A stretch of 64,000 nucleotides of DNA from CAYOPZ01 sp964406005 (GTDB taxonomy: Bacteria > Bacteroidota > Bacteroidia > Bacteroidales > SM23-62). Under the pieces are notes generated by a model that was not told where the DNA came from, did not search any database, and saw nothing but the letters and a program-made list of their open reading frames with translations. The stretch is from NCBI GenBank assembly GCA_964406005.1, contig CAYOPZ010000004.1, positions 1-64,000 of the forward strand, in the 5' to 3' direction. Positions 9,411 to 18,070 of this stretch are shown one piece after another. Position 1 is the first letter of the stretch, and each line of letters begins with the position of its first letter. Position numbers and translations under genes: made by a program.

Positions 9411-9869
9411 TTTTAATGATCTTTTGGATTTACTTTTTTATTTAAATGAAATATTTAAGTATCTGATAATATCATTGCCATACATACTATGAATTTGTTG
9501 ACTTTAAGACAATGCTATTCCTAAAGGCAAAAAACCCATGTTGTATCATAGGCATCTCACAATTTGTACCATATTTGTAAGTCGTTATGTGAAAGCGAAT
9601 TATAGATTTACAACATAGAGGATTTGTAAAAAATTTTGACAAATACTGTAAATTTTTTAGACGATGGATTGTCTTTTCTATGTTTTTTGTCTAACCGTTC
9701 AGGTTTCTGTTGTTCACTCGTCCATTGATGGCAGACGAGCAGGGAAGTTTTGGTTGTTAAGTTGTCCGTTGTTTTTTCTTCTCGTTGGTATTCAACATAC
9801 GTCTCACTCGCCAGATTAATGAAGACCTGTAAGCTTTAATAAAAATGTCTATTTATATAAACTATTACA
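9411..9869. other. 459-bp non-coding gap
   Basis: No gene is visible. The stretch is AT-rich and contains the bipartite motif at 9626-9658. It would hold the promoter of the rhamnosidase, though I cannot place a convincing one. It may be a relic of the regulatory region of a lost transporter unit. Confidence 0.5.
9626..9658. promoter_or_regulatory. bipartite A/T motif, copy 1 (activator site candidate)
   Basis: GTAAAAAATTTTGAC, 7 bases, then GTAAATTTTTT. The reverse complement is the same bipartite block as at 22031-22063: 11 of 11 bases match in the short part, 13 of 15 in the long part, and the 7-base spacing is identical. No sigma-54-like promoter is visible beside this copy. Confidence 0.5.
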
Positions 9870-12314
9870 TTATTCATATTGAAGCACTTCCAATAAGTTC
9901 ATTTTTATGACTTTACGGGCAAGGGTGACAAGGACAAATGTTATTACAGTAATTAAAATAACGACGGGTATACTAAAAAACCACCAGTTCAGGTCGATAC
10001 GGTGAATATAGGAGGCAAGGAACCAGTTTTTATACCCGAAATATGACAGAGGGACAGCAATCACAATGGACAGAATAAACTGCACAAGCAGTTGCTTTGA
10101 AAGCAACCCTGACATATCACTAATCTCAGCTCCGAAGGTTTTACGTACCCCCAGTTCTTTTAAATTTTGCGTGATGTTAACCGAAGTCAGCCCGATAATC
10201 CCGATGACAGCGATAAAAATGGCCAGGATAGAAAAAATTGTAAAAACCGATGCAAAGGTTTTATCGGGTTTCAAGTCGAGGTACATTTTATTGTCAAGCG
10301 ATATGGTTTCAAATGGCTGGTCGGGAAATATTGCGCCATATTCCGCTTTCAATTTTGGCAGGGCCGTAGCATACGCATTGGCCTGGTTGGTATTCAACCT
10401 AATGCACAAATTGGTTGTTGCGAAATCATTAAGCAGCAATACTGTGGGCATTGGTTCCATTTTAATCGAACGATAGTAAAAATCGTCACAAACACCTATT
10501 ACTGTAAGTTTTACTTCCTCGTTTGGCCCCATTGTCAGGAGTTTTCCAACTGCATCTTCAGGATTCGGATACCCAAAACGGTCGGCAGCCAGTTTATTCA
10601 TAATGATGTTTTGCTGGGCGGCAGTTTCACCTGCACGGAATTTACGACCGGCAAGCATTTTTACGCTAAAGAAATCTAAATACCGGTCATCAAATAAAAT
10701 TGAATAATATGCTTTTATATCAGTATCATTGAATCCTTGTCTTTTTCCTAAGAAGAAATTTGCAATCTCATCTCCGGGAATGGCAGTAGTGAAAGCAAAA
10801 TCTTCAACTTCGGTCATTTCCCTGAGGCTGTTCCTGAATAATAGGAGTTTGTCTGCCCGGGTTTCCCGTTCAGCCATAGAACTGATTGGAGGTGCTTTAA
10901 TTACGAAGGCGGAATGATAATCGATGCCCATATCCTTTTTCATGAGATATGAAGCCTGCCGGAAGGTTATAAATGTACCTGTGAGCAAAGCGATTGAAAT
11001 AACAAACTGTACAACAAGCAATCCTTTCCGTAGCATCAATCCCTGGGCGGTGTGTTTTAACCTCCCTTTTAGTACCAGTACAGGTTTGTATGATGAAATA
11101 ACAAGCGCGGGATAAATACCCGAGAGCAGGATGCTTGCCAGAAATATAAGCAGGGATGCAGGCACAAACCCGGGAACAGAGAGAAGATTGAAACCCTGGA
11201 TACTGGCAGCTGACGTAAAGTGTGGGTTTACTAAAAAGAATAGGACCAGTGTAATGAACAGGCTTATGATATAAAAGAAGACAGCTTCTGTAAAAAATTG
11301 TCCAACCAGCCGGATTTTTTGAGCTCCGTTGATCTTTCTTATCCCAATTTCACGCGCCCTTTCCAGTGACAGTGCAGTTGTCAGGTTAATGTAATTAATC
11401 AAGGCAATCACCAGCAAAAAAATAGCAAACCCAAACAGAATATTCACTATGTTGGCATTTCCGGGGGGTTCTGTTTCAGCCTCAATATTTGAATGAAGAT
11501 GGATATCGCGGATGGGCTGGAAATAATATTCATCACGGATATTTGCTGGTTCGATAATACTCTGATAGTTTTGGGCAATTAACTGAGGCATGGCCCGGTT
11601 GCAGAACTCTTCAGGATCTACCCCGGGTGCCAGCAAAAGATAGGTATGGTACAGATCGTTGAACCAATTCATTATTCCCGGGCGCTCATCAATGATATTT
11701 TCGAACGAAAAAAGGAAATCAGATTTCAGGTGCGAATTTGGCGGGATATCTTCAAAAACACCGGTAACGGTATATGTTTCGGTGTTGTTTACGGTCAATA
11801 TTTTCCCCATTGGGTCATCTTTCCCAAAATAACGCTCAGCGGCACTTTCTGAAATTACTACGGTATTGGGAGCAGTTAAGCAATACGAGCCACCCTGGAT
11901 AAGGGGGATTGTAAATAAATCAAACAGGGAATTAGTTGCATAATAGGCTTTGGCTTCGTTGAAAATTACTTTATCCCCTGAAACATTTTCACGACTAACC
12001 GCAATGTTATATTTTCTTACCAATACGGCATAGTCTTCCGCTTCGGGGTAATTTTCTTTAAGCAAGCCCCCAATTGGATAGAAAGAACCGGCTGTCTTCC
12101 ATTGCAATTTACCATCCTGATAACGGTCATAAGCTACCCGGACGACCTGGTCAGCTTTTTCATGGTAACTGTCGAAACTACGCTCAAAAAAAACATATTC
12201 GAGAATGAGCAGTGTACTTAATAGCCCAATGGTTAAACCAATTAGATTAATGGCAGAAACAACTTTATGTCTCTTTTGGCTCCTGATGAATGCTTTTAAA
12301 ATGTTAAGGGTCAT
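9870..12314 (-). CDS. ABC transporter permease, FtsX/MacB type (divergent paralogue)
   Basis: An 814-residue permease with the same 1+3+1+3 helix layout and two periplasmic domains. Coupling motifs are EIGIRKINGA in the first half and ELGVRKTFGA in the second. Unlike the other minus-strand permeases it ends in MNLLEVLQYE and lacks the near-identical SWW...NPVEALRYE end, so it belongs to a different sub-lineage and has not shared the 3'-end homogenisation. A vestigial permease tail lies immediately upstream of its start, and the next gene upstream is the secreted concanavalin-like protein. It probably depends on an ATPase encoded elsewhere in the cluster. Confidence 0.9.
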   Translation of the reverse strand: MTLNILKAFIRSQKRHKVVSAINLIGLTIGLLSTLLILEYVFFERSFDSYHEKADQVVRVAYDRYQDGKLQWKTAGSFYPIGGLLKENYPEAEDYAVLVRKYNIAVSRENVSGDKVIFNEAKAYYATNSLFDLFTIPLIQGGSYCLTAPNTVVISESAAERYFGKDDPMGKILTVNNTETYTVTGVFEDIPPNSHLKSDFLFSFENIIDERPGIMNWFNDLYHTYLLLAPGVDPEEFCNRAMPQLIAQNYQSIIEPANIRDEYYFQPIRDIHLHSNIEAETEPPGNANIVNILFGFAIFLLVIALINYINLTTALSLERAREIGIRKINGAQKIRLVGQFFTEAVFFYIISLFITLVLFFLVNPHFTSAASIQGFNLLSVPGFVPASLLIFLASILLSGIYPALVISSYKPVLVLKGRLKHTAQGLMLRKGLLVVQFVISIALLTGTFITFRQASYLMKKDMGIDYHSAFVIKAPPISSMAERETRADKLLLFRNSLREMTEVEDFAFTTAIPGDEIANFFLGKRQGFNDTDIKAYYSILFDDRYLDFFSVKMLAGRKFRAGETAAQQNIIMNKLAADRFGYPNPEDAVGKLLTMGPNEEVKLTVIGVCDDFYYRSIKMEPMPTVLLLNDFATTNLCIRLNTNQANAYATALPKLKAEYGAIFPDQPFETISLDNKMYLDLKPDKTFASVFTIFSILAIFIAVIGIIGLTSVNITQNLKELGVRKTFGAEISDMSGLLSKQLLVQFILSIVIAVPLSYFGYKNWFLASYIHRIDLNWWFFSIPVVILITVITFVLVTLARKVIKMNLLEVLQYE

Positions 12315-12335
12315 ATTAATCTTATTTAGTTTGTA

Positions 12336-12508
12336 TTATTCATATCTCAGAGCCTCAATCCCGATCACTCGGGATTTCGTCACTCCTAATTTTACTGCCT
12401 CATCAGGGTTCATCGCAGCTGTCCTCCCACTCTGCCTGCTAACTGTCTGTAACCCAAATGCCAATGCAAGCAATCCAATTATCGCTTTACTTATCGATTC
12501 GTTATTAC
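12336..12508 (-). pseudogene. 3' remnant of a permease with an in-frame palindromic insertion
   Basis: An open minus-strand frame encodes LLALAFGLQTVSRQSGRTAA, then MNPDEAV, then about a dozen extra codons, then GIEALRYE and a stop (12336-12338). It aligns with the permease end LLALGIALLTVSWQSWRAA-TRNPVEALRYE. The extra codons fall inside NPxEA/EALRYE and include the palindrome AATCCCGA-TCAC-TCGGGATT (12357-12376). No start or upstream permease sequence remains; the frame meets the stop codon of the next gene at 12510. Confidence 0.75.
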
Positions 12509-12509
12509 T

Positions 12510-13160
12510 TTAATTTGTGTCAGGTATTATCTTTAAATTTCTGAAATAGCCGTCTGAAAAATTTCCTGCATAAAAACCGATCCATCCTTTTTTTCTGTCA
12601 CTGATTTGCTGAACAGTCAAAGAAGGAGATTCAGAATTATTGACAAACACCTCGACATTTGGATAATCCACTTTTATTGTAACGTGAAACCATTCGTCAG
12701 GGTCAGGTACTGGCGATACCGTATTTTCATATTTACCGGGAAATTCATTACGCAACGTTGACCAGTCATAATCAGGCACTGAAATATATTGCACAGAATG
12801 GTTGTTACGATCCGGATTTTCAAAATTAAAAGGACGGAAGTAGATGGCATCATATGTGTTTTCATCCAACCCGTGAAAAACAAGACCGACAAAACTTTGG
12901 CTTTGTACGTCCTTGCCTTTGATGTCCAGTTCGATTGTTCCGTTTGAAAAATCTATCTCTTTGAAAAAGGCAATTCCGTCACCGGGAACTGTATTCATAT
13001 AAACTTCTCCATCAAAGGTTATTTCCCTGTTTGCAACTGTCCACCTTGAATCATCCTGAATCTTTGAAAGGTCAGGCTCAATTACCTGTTGTTGTGCCTC
13101 TGCAACAAAAGGCATGGCCAGCAGTATCATGCATGCTCTAATTGAATTTATTGTTTTCAT
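12510..13160 (-). CDS. secreted concanavalin-like (LamG/DUF1080-type) protein
   Basis: A 216-residue protein with a signal peptide (cleavage likely after AEA, residue ~22). The mature part is rich in beta strands and has the layout of a concanavalin-like sandwich: WTVANREITFDGE, FVGLVFHG, WFHVTIKVDYPNVEVFVNN and GWIGFYAGNFSDGYFRNLKI are typical of LamG and DUF1080-like domains that bind or hydrolyse glycans. I see no catalytic residues I can defend. Gaps are 83 bases to the upstream permease and a remnant-bearing 195 bases to the downstream one, so co-transcription with the array is likely. Together with the lipocalin-like protein it is one of two secreted accessories in the array. Confidence 0.65.
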   Translation of the reverse strand: MKTINSIRACMILLAMPFVAEAQQQVIEPDLSKIQDDSRWTVANREITFDGEVYMNTVPGDGIAFFKEIDFSNGTIELDIKGKDVQSQSFVGLVFHGLDENTYDAIYFRPFNFENPDRNNHSVQYISVPDYDWSTLRNEFPGKYENTVSPVPDPDEWFHVTIKVDYPNVEVFVNNSESPSLTVQQISDRKKGWIGFYAGNFSDGYFRNLKIIPDTN

Positions 13161-13243
13161 TGTCTTTTGTTATTATGGTTCAACTCAAATCTATAGGTAT
13201 TAGTTTTTATAATACTATTAACTGTTATCCTTGGAATTAATGA

Positions 13244-15667
13244 TTACTCATATCGTAAGGCTTCGACAGGATTTCTCGTTGCAGCCCGCCAGCTTTGCCA
13301 GCTCACTGTCAACAATGCAATTCCCAACGCCAGCAAACCAGCCAGCGTAAACATCCACCAGCTCAAGGTTGTCTTATATGCAAAATTCTCCAGCCATTTT
13401 TTCATGGCATAGTATGCAACGGGTGTGGCCATTACAAATGCAATTATTACCCACTTCACAAAGTCCTTGTTGAGCATGGTTAGTATTTCAGAAATGTGGG
13501 CTCCACTCACTTTTCGTACACCGATCTCTTTTGTGCGTTGTTTTGTAATAAATTCAGCTAATCCAAATAATCCGAGACATGCAACAACAATTGCTAAAAT
13601 GGCAAAACAACGAAATATTGATCCCATACGGTTTACATTGTCGTACATCCTGGCATATTCCATATCCAGAAAACTATACTGTAATTCCTTCCCGGGCAAA
13701 ACTTCATCCCATAAACCTGTAATTGAACTGACTACTCCAGCCACGTCTGGAGTATTTACCTTAATACAAATTGAATTTGGAACTAATCCCAGGTGCATTA
13801 CAAGTGGTCTGATTTGGTATTGAATATTATCGTAATAAAAATCTTTAACAACTCCAATCACTGTCAGCGAATCTTTACCGTCTGTAATTCGTTTACCAAT
13901 CGGATTTTCCATATCCAATTGCCTGACTGCTTCCTCGTTGACAATTGCGAAATTTAGTTCTGAAAAAATATCCTCTGAAAAATCTCTGCCTTCGATAATA
14001 TTTAATCCCATTGTTTTTACATAATCATTATCAACAAGCCAGTTTTGACAGGTAATACCGGGATCAATTCCAGCCCTGCCTTCTATATAAAATGGATTGC
14101 CACTTCGCAGGGAATTTTCAATCGGTAGAAATGAACTTATGGACACACTTTGAACTCCTGTAATCGATTTTAGCTCTTCTTTAAATGGAAAGATTTTATC
14201 ACCCAATGTGTTATCACAGTTTAAAATCAATACCTGTTCTTTATCAAATCCCAGATTTCTGTTCAGAATAAAATCCATTTGTTTGGATATAGTCAGCGTG
14301 GAAATAATCAGAATTATCGAAGCAGCAAATTGAAAAACAACCATTCCGCTTCTCAAACTTATATTTTTCCTATCTCCCGAAAAATTGCCTTTAAGAATTT
14401 TTACCGTTTTTAATGAAGTCAGATACATTGAGGGATATATCCCGGCCAGTACACCTATAATAACTGTTATCACAAATAATAATGGCAGCAACCACCATTC
14501 GTGCCAGGGAACTGAAAATGTTTTTCCAGACAATTGATTTAGATAGGGTAAAAGTAAAATAGTTAATCCAATTGCCAGCGCAACAGAAATTACACTAAAT
14601 AGAATTGATTCGCATAAAAATTGCATAATTAATGTAAATCTGTTAGCACCGACTGTTTTTTTCAATCCAATTTCCTTAACCCTGTTAATAGATTGTGCCG
14701 TTGTTAAATTGATAAAATTTATAGTGGCCAGTAATAAAATAAGAAGTGCGCTTAATCCTAAAGCCCATACTATTCGAGTATCTTCAACTGCTGCAAAATC
14801 GAAGCTTGCATTTTGAAATATATGGTTTTTCGATTTTAAATGGATGTCTTCTACAGGCTGTAATTCATAATAGTCTTTGGTTCTGTCATAAAAAAATTGG
14901 TTTTGTTGTTCATCGAAAGGAATAATATGATCTGTAACAATCGATTTCAGCTTTTCTTCAAGAAAGGAAACATCAGTACCCTCTCTCAATAAAACATAAT
15001 TATGGAAGGTGCAAAGATTCCAATCCTGATTGGCATCACCAAGGTTTAATGCAACAAGAAAATCAAAATTCATATGGGAATTATCGGGAAAATCATTAAT
15101 AACCGCAGTAATGGTATAAGGATTTTGTAAATCATTGTCCAAAAAAAATGACTTCCCGATTGCTTCTTCATTTGGGAAAAACTTGTCGGCAACACGTTTG
15201 GTTATAACTATTGTGTTTGGGTTATCGAGCGCATTGTTAAGGTTGCCATCAAGTACCGGGAACTGGAAGATATCCAGAATACTCTGATCAATGTATGCAA
15301 ATCCTGTTTCATTAAAATTTGTTTTACCATCATTTCTTCTTATCCTGTTTCTTCCTGCATCAAAATACATTATCCTTCCGGCATTCTCTATCTCAGGGAA
15401 TTCATCTAAAATCGTTTTGGCAAACGGAGCCTGAAAGACAGTGCTTGGTACTATTTCTCCGTTAATATTTTGTACCTGAACTACTCTATAAATCCGATCT
15501 CTATTTATATAGTTTTTATCGTAACTAAGTTCGTATTTAATATATAGTGAAATGAGTAAACAAGCTGTAATACCAAAAGCAAAGCCGCCGATTTTTATAA
15601 AGGAATACAATTTGTTATTTTTTAAATCGCGGAAAGTACGTTTTACAGTTTTTAGTTCCATAATCAT
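13244..15667 (-). CDS. ABC transporter permease, FtsX/MacB type
   Basis: An 807-residue paralogue with the standard two-half layout: N-terminal helix about 20-42, three helices about 305-425, another near 440-462, and three at the C-terminus. Coupling motifs are EIGLKKTVGA and EIGVRKVSGA. From EILTMLNKDFVKW to the C-terminus it is nearly identical to the permease at 1522, while the periplasmic domains differ, which points to recent exchange of the 3' segment. It lies 16 bases downstream of the permease at 15684, so the two are probably translated from one transcript and could form a heterodimeric channel. This stretch is the most AT-rich of the array. Confidence 0.9.
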   Translation of the reverse strand: MIMELKTVKRTFRDLKNNKLYSFIKIGGFAFGITACLLISLYIKYELSYDKNYINRDRIYRVVQVQNINGEIVPSTVFQAPFAKTILDEFPEIENAGRIMYFDAGRNRIRRNDGKTNFNETGFAYIDQSILDIFQFPVLDGNLNNALDNPNTIVITKRVADKFFPNEEAIGKSFFLDNDLQNPYTITAVINDFPDNSHMNFDFLVALNLGDANQDWNLCTFHNYVLLREGTDVSFLEEKLKSIVTDHIIPFDEQQNQFFYDRTKDYYELQPVEDIHLKSKNHIFQNASFDFAAVEDTRIVWALGLSALLILLLATINFINLTTAQSINRVKEIGLKKTVGANRFTLIMQFLCESILFSVISVALAIGLTILLLPYLNQLSGKTFSVPWHEWWLLPLLFVITVIIGVLAGIYPSMYLTSLKTVKILKGNFSGDRKNISLRSGMVVFQFAASIILIISTLTISKQMDFILNRNLGFDKEQVLILNCDNTLGDKIFPFKEELKSITGVQSVSISSFLPIENSLRSGNPFYIEGRAGIDPGITCQNWLVDNDYVKTMGLNIIEGRDFSEDIFSELNFAIVNEEAVRQLDMENPIGKRITDGKDSLTVIGVVKDFYYDNIQYQIRPLVMHLGLVPNSICIKVNTPDVAGVVSSITGLWDEVLPGKELQYSFLDMEYARMYDNVNRMGSIFRCFAILAIVVACLGLFGLAEFITKQRTKEIGVRKVSGAHISEILTMLNKDFVKWVIIAFVMATPVAYYAMKKWLENFAYKTTLSWWMFTLAGLLALGIALLTVSWQSWRAATRNPVEALRYE

Positions 15668-15683
15668 ATTATTTTAAGTTTGG

Positions 15684-18047
15684 TCATTCATATCGTAAGG
15701 CTTCAACCGGGTTCCTTGTCGCAGCCCGCCAGCTTTGCCAGCTCACCGTCAGCAGCGCTATGCCCAGTGCCAGCACGCCTGCAAGTGCAAAAATCCACCA
15801 GCTTAAATTTGTTTTGAAAGCGAACTCCCGCAGGTACCGGTTCATAAAAAACCAGGATACCGGGACGGCCAGTATAAACGCAATGACAATCCATTTTACA
15901 ATTTCCCAGTTCAGCAGTTTTACAACCTCGTAGATTTTCGCACCGTTTACTTTTCGTATCCCAACTTCCTTTACCCGCTGGCGGGTAACAAAATGGATAA
16001 CGCCAAATGTTCCCAGGCAGGTTAGTATGATCGACAAAATGGCAAATACACGAACGACATAAGCTGTGTGCTGCTCCTCGGTGTAAAATGTATCGTACCA
16101 GTCATCATAAAACTGGTAGTTGAATGCAAGTTCAGGGAATACCTCTTTCCATATATTTTCAATATTGCTGATAACTTCTGCCTGGTTCCCCGCTGCTACC
16201 CGGCAGGACAGATGGCTGATCCCAAAATCGTCTGAACACTCAAAAACGGTTGGGTTGACCGGCTGGTCGAGTTTTTGCACATTAATATCCTTTATTACTC
16301 CGACAACCACTGACGTATTGTTATTTGCAGCTTCTCGGTCACCTCCCGGAAGACCCTGCTCCTGGGTAGGTATTCCTTTAAGTACTTTCCCTTCTATCGA
16401 TTCCCAGCCGGTTAGTTTAAAAGCGGCTTCATTTATTATAACTGATTTATCCCGGTCTCTCTCTTCAAAGCCTCTTCCCTGAATGATTTCAACATCGTAC
16501 ACCTTAAAGAAATCCGGATCCACGGTAAAGGAGGGAAGCTGTCCCTGGTAATTGTACACTTCGCGGGCCTCGTTCCATAATGACCAAATGTATATGCTGC
16601 CGGGTATTCCCATCGAAACGGCACAGGATTCCACATAGGGACCGGCCAGAAGTTTTTCCTTGATAAGCGGAAGTTTGGCCTTAGTCTCAAAGGGTAAATT
16701 TACCGTTACCAGGTTTTCCTTGGTAAAGCCTAAGTCTTTGTTTGTAAGGAGATTGTACTGACGGGCAATTACCACTAGTGAAACAATAAAGACAATGGAA
16801 ATGGCATATTGAATAACTGACAGACCGCTTTTTATACGTAAACTTCCCTTTTGTGCCGACTGGCTGAAAATGGAAACCGGGTTGTATTTTGAAATGATAA
16901 ATGCAGGATAAAAACCCGCCAAAACTCCTATAAGCACTATTCCTGTCATCACAATCAGGATATTCGGAAAATGTAAGAACACGGATAGCCCGAATTTTTT
17001 TTCTATTAGGGTTGTAAATGGTGTTTTGAAAATATAGACCAAAGCTGCTCCGATGATGAATGCAAAAACACTTATTGTTACAGCCTCTGAAATAAACTGG
17101 ATGAAAATGGCTTTTCGGCCTGCCCCGTTTGCTTTTTTGATGCCGACTTCTTTTAATCTTCCCAAGTGGTTGGAAGTAAACAAAATGACAAAATTCAGGA
17201 TGGATATGATCAGGATCAGGATTGTAACAGCACTGAACAAAATGATTGAAGGTATGTTTGCGTGGTATGTATGGCTCATGCCGTTGTTTGTTACGGAGCT
17301 GGTGTACGATTTGCTCAGAGGCAGAAGGGTAAAAGGTCCTTCGGCATAGTGTTCTTCCGAATAATCTTCTGTAATCTTTTGGGCCAGCATTTCCGGCCTG
17401 CTGCTTTTATTCAAAAGAAGAAAAACACGTGTATAAAGGACTCCGTCTCTCCATTCACTCTGAAATGATTCCGCGTTTTTCCAGGGCATAATCATCTCTG
17501 CCCGAATGCTGGAATTTTCCGGCAGGTCGTCAAAAACGGCAGCAACCCTGAAATTTATTATGTTTCTAAACCTTATTTTTTGCCCGACTGGATTTTCATT
17601 TCCAAAAATGGTTTTTGCCAGGGTCGAACTTATGGCTACACTGTTATCATCGGGCATCGGATTTTGAGGATTTCCCGAAATCAGGTTAACTGAGAAAACA
17701 GTAAAAAAATCATTGTCGGTCAACACCGCGTTTTCAAGAGTATAGGGTGTATTGTTATAATTCAATTCCATCCTTTTATTTTCGTAACGGCATGCATTTT
17801 CAATTTCGGGATATCGCTCCTTTAGCCCGGCAACCAGGTCACCCCTGAAGGAAGTGACAGATTCGTCGGCACAAAGCCGGTAAATATTATCCACGTTCTG
17901 ATAACTTTTATCATATGAAAACTCATTAAAGAGATAGGAAGCCAGCAATAAAGCAATGGCAATGCTAAATGCAAATCCGGCAATCGTAACGAAACCAAAT
18001 GTTGGATTTTTACGGAGATTGCGGACGGTTATCTTCAAATTTTTCAT
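15684..18047 (-). CDS. ABC transporter permease, FtsX/MacB type
   Basis: A 787-residue paralogue, first permease after the TolC gene (gap 23 bases). It has an N-terminal helix (about 18-40), first-half helices about 270-395, another near 410-432, and three C-terminal helices. Coupling motifs are EVGIKKANGA and EVGIRKVNGA, both conventional. The end SWWIFALAGVLALGIALL continuing to NPVEALRYE is shared with the other array members. Position next to TolC, ATPase and membrane fusion protein makes this permease, possibly with that at 13244, the likeliest core partner of the export complex. The substrate is unknown. Confidence 0.9.
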   Translation of the reverse strand: MKNLKITVRNLRKNPTFGFVTIAGFAFSIAIALLLASYLFNEFSYDKSYQNVDNIYRLCADESVTSFRGDLVAGLKERYPEIENACRYENKRMELNYNNTPYTLENAVLTDNDFFTVFSVNLISGNPQNPMPDDNSVAISSTLAKTIFGNENPVGQKIRFRNIINFRVAAVFDDLPENSSIRAEMIMPWKNAESFQSEWRDGVLYTRVFLLLNKSSRPEMLAQKITEDYSEEHYAEGPFTLLPLSKSYTSSVTNNGMSHTYHANIPSIILFSAVTILILIISILNFVILFTSNHLGRLKEVGIKKANGAGRKAIFIQFISEAVTISVFAFIIGAALVYIFKTPFTTLIEKKFGLSVFLHFPNILIVMTGIVLIGVLAGFYPAFIISKYNPVSIFSQSAQKGSLRIKSGLSVIQYAISIVFIVSLVVIARQYNLLTNKDLGFTKENLVTVNLPFETKAKLPLIKEKLLAGPYVESCAVSMGIPGSIYIWSLWNEAREVYNYQGQLPSFTVDPDFFKVYDVEIIQGRGFEERDRDKSVIINEAAFKLTGWESIEGKVLKGIPTQEQGLPGGDREAANNNTSVVVGVIKDINVQKLDQPVNPTVFECSDDFGISHLSCRVAAGNQAEVISNIENIWKEVFPELAFNYQFYDDWYDTFYTEEQHTAYVVRVFAILSIILTCLGTFGVIHFVTRQRVKEVGIRKVNGAKIYEVVKLLNWEIVKWIVIAFILAVPVSWFFMNRYLREFAFKTNLSWWIFALAGVLALGIALLTVSWQSWRAATRNPVEALRYE

Positions 18048-18070
18048 TTTGTTAATGAATTTTCGATGGC

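Noticed and set aside
10066..10679. Plus-strand ORFs over the permease at 9870
   Set aside because: They are antisense to an intact permease and have no start signals or recognisable domains.
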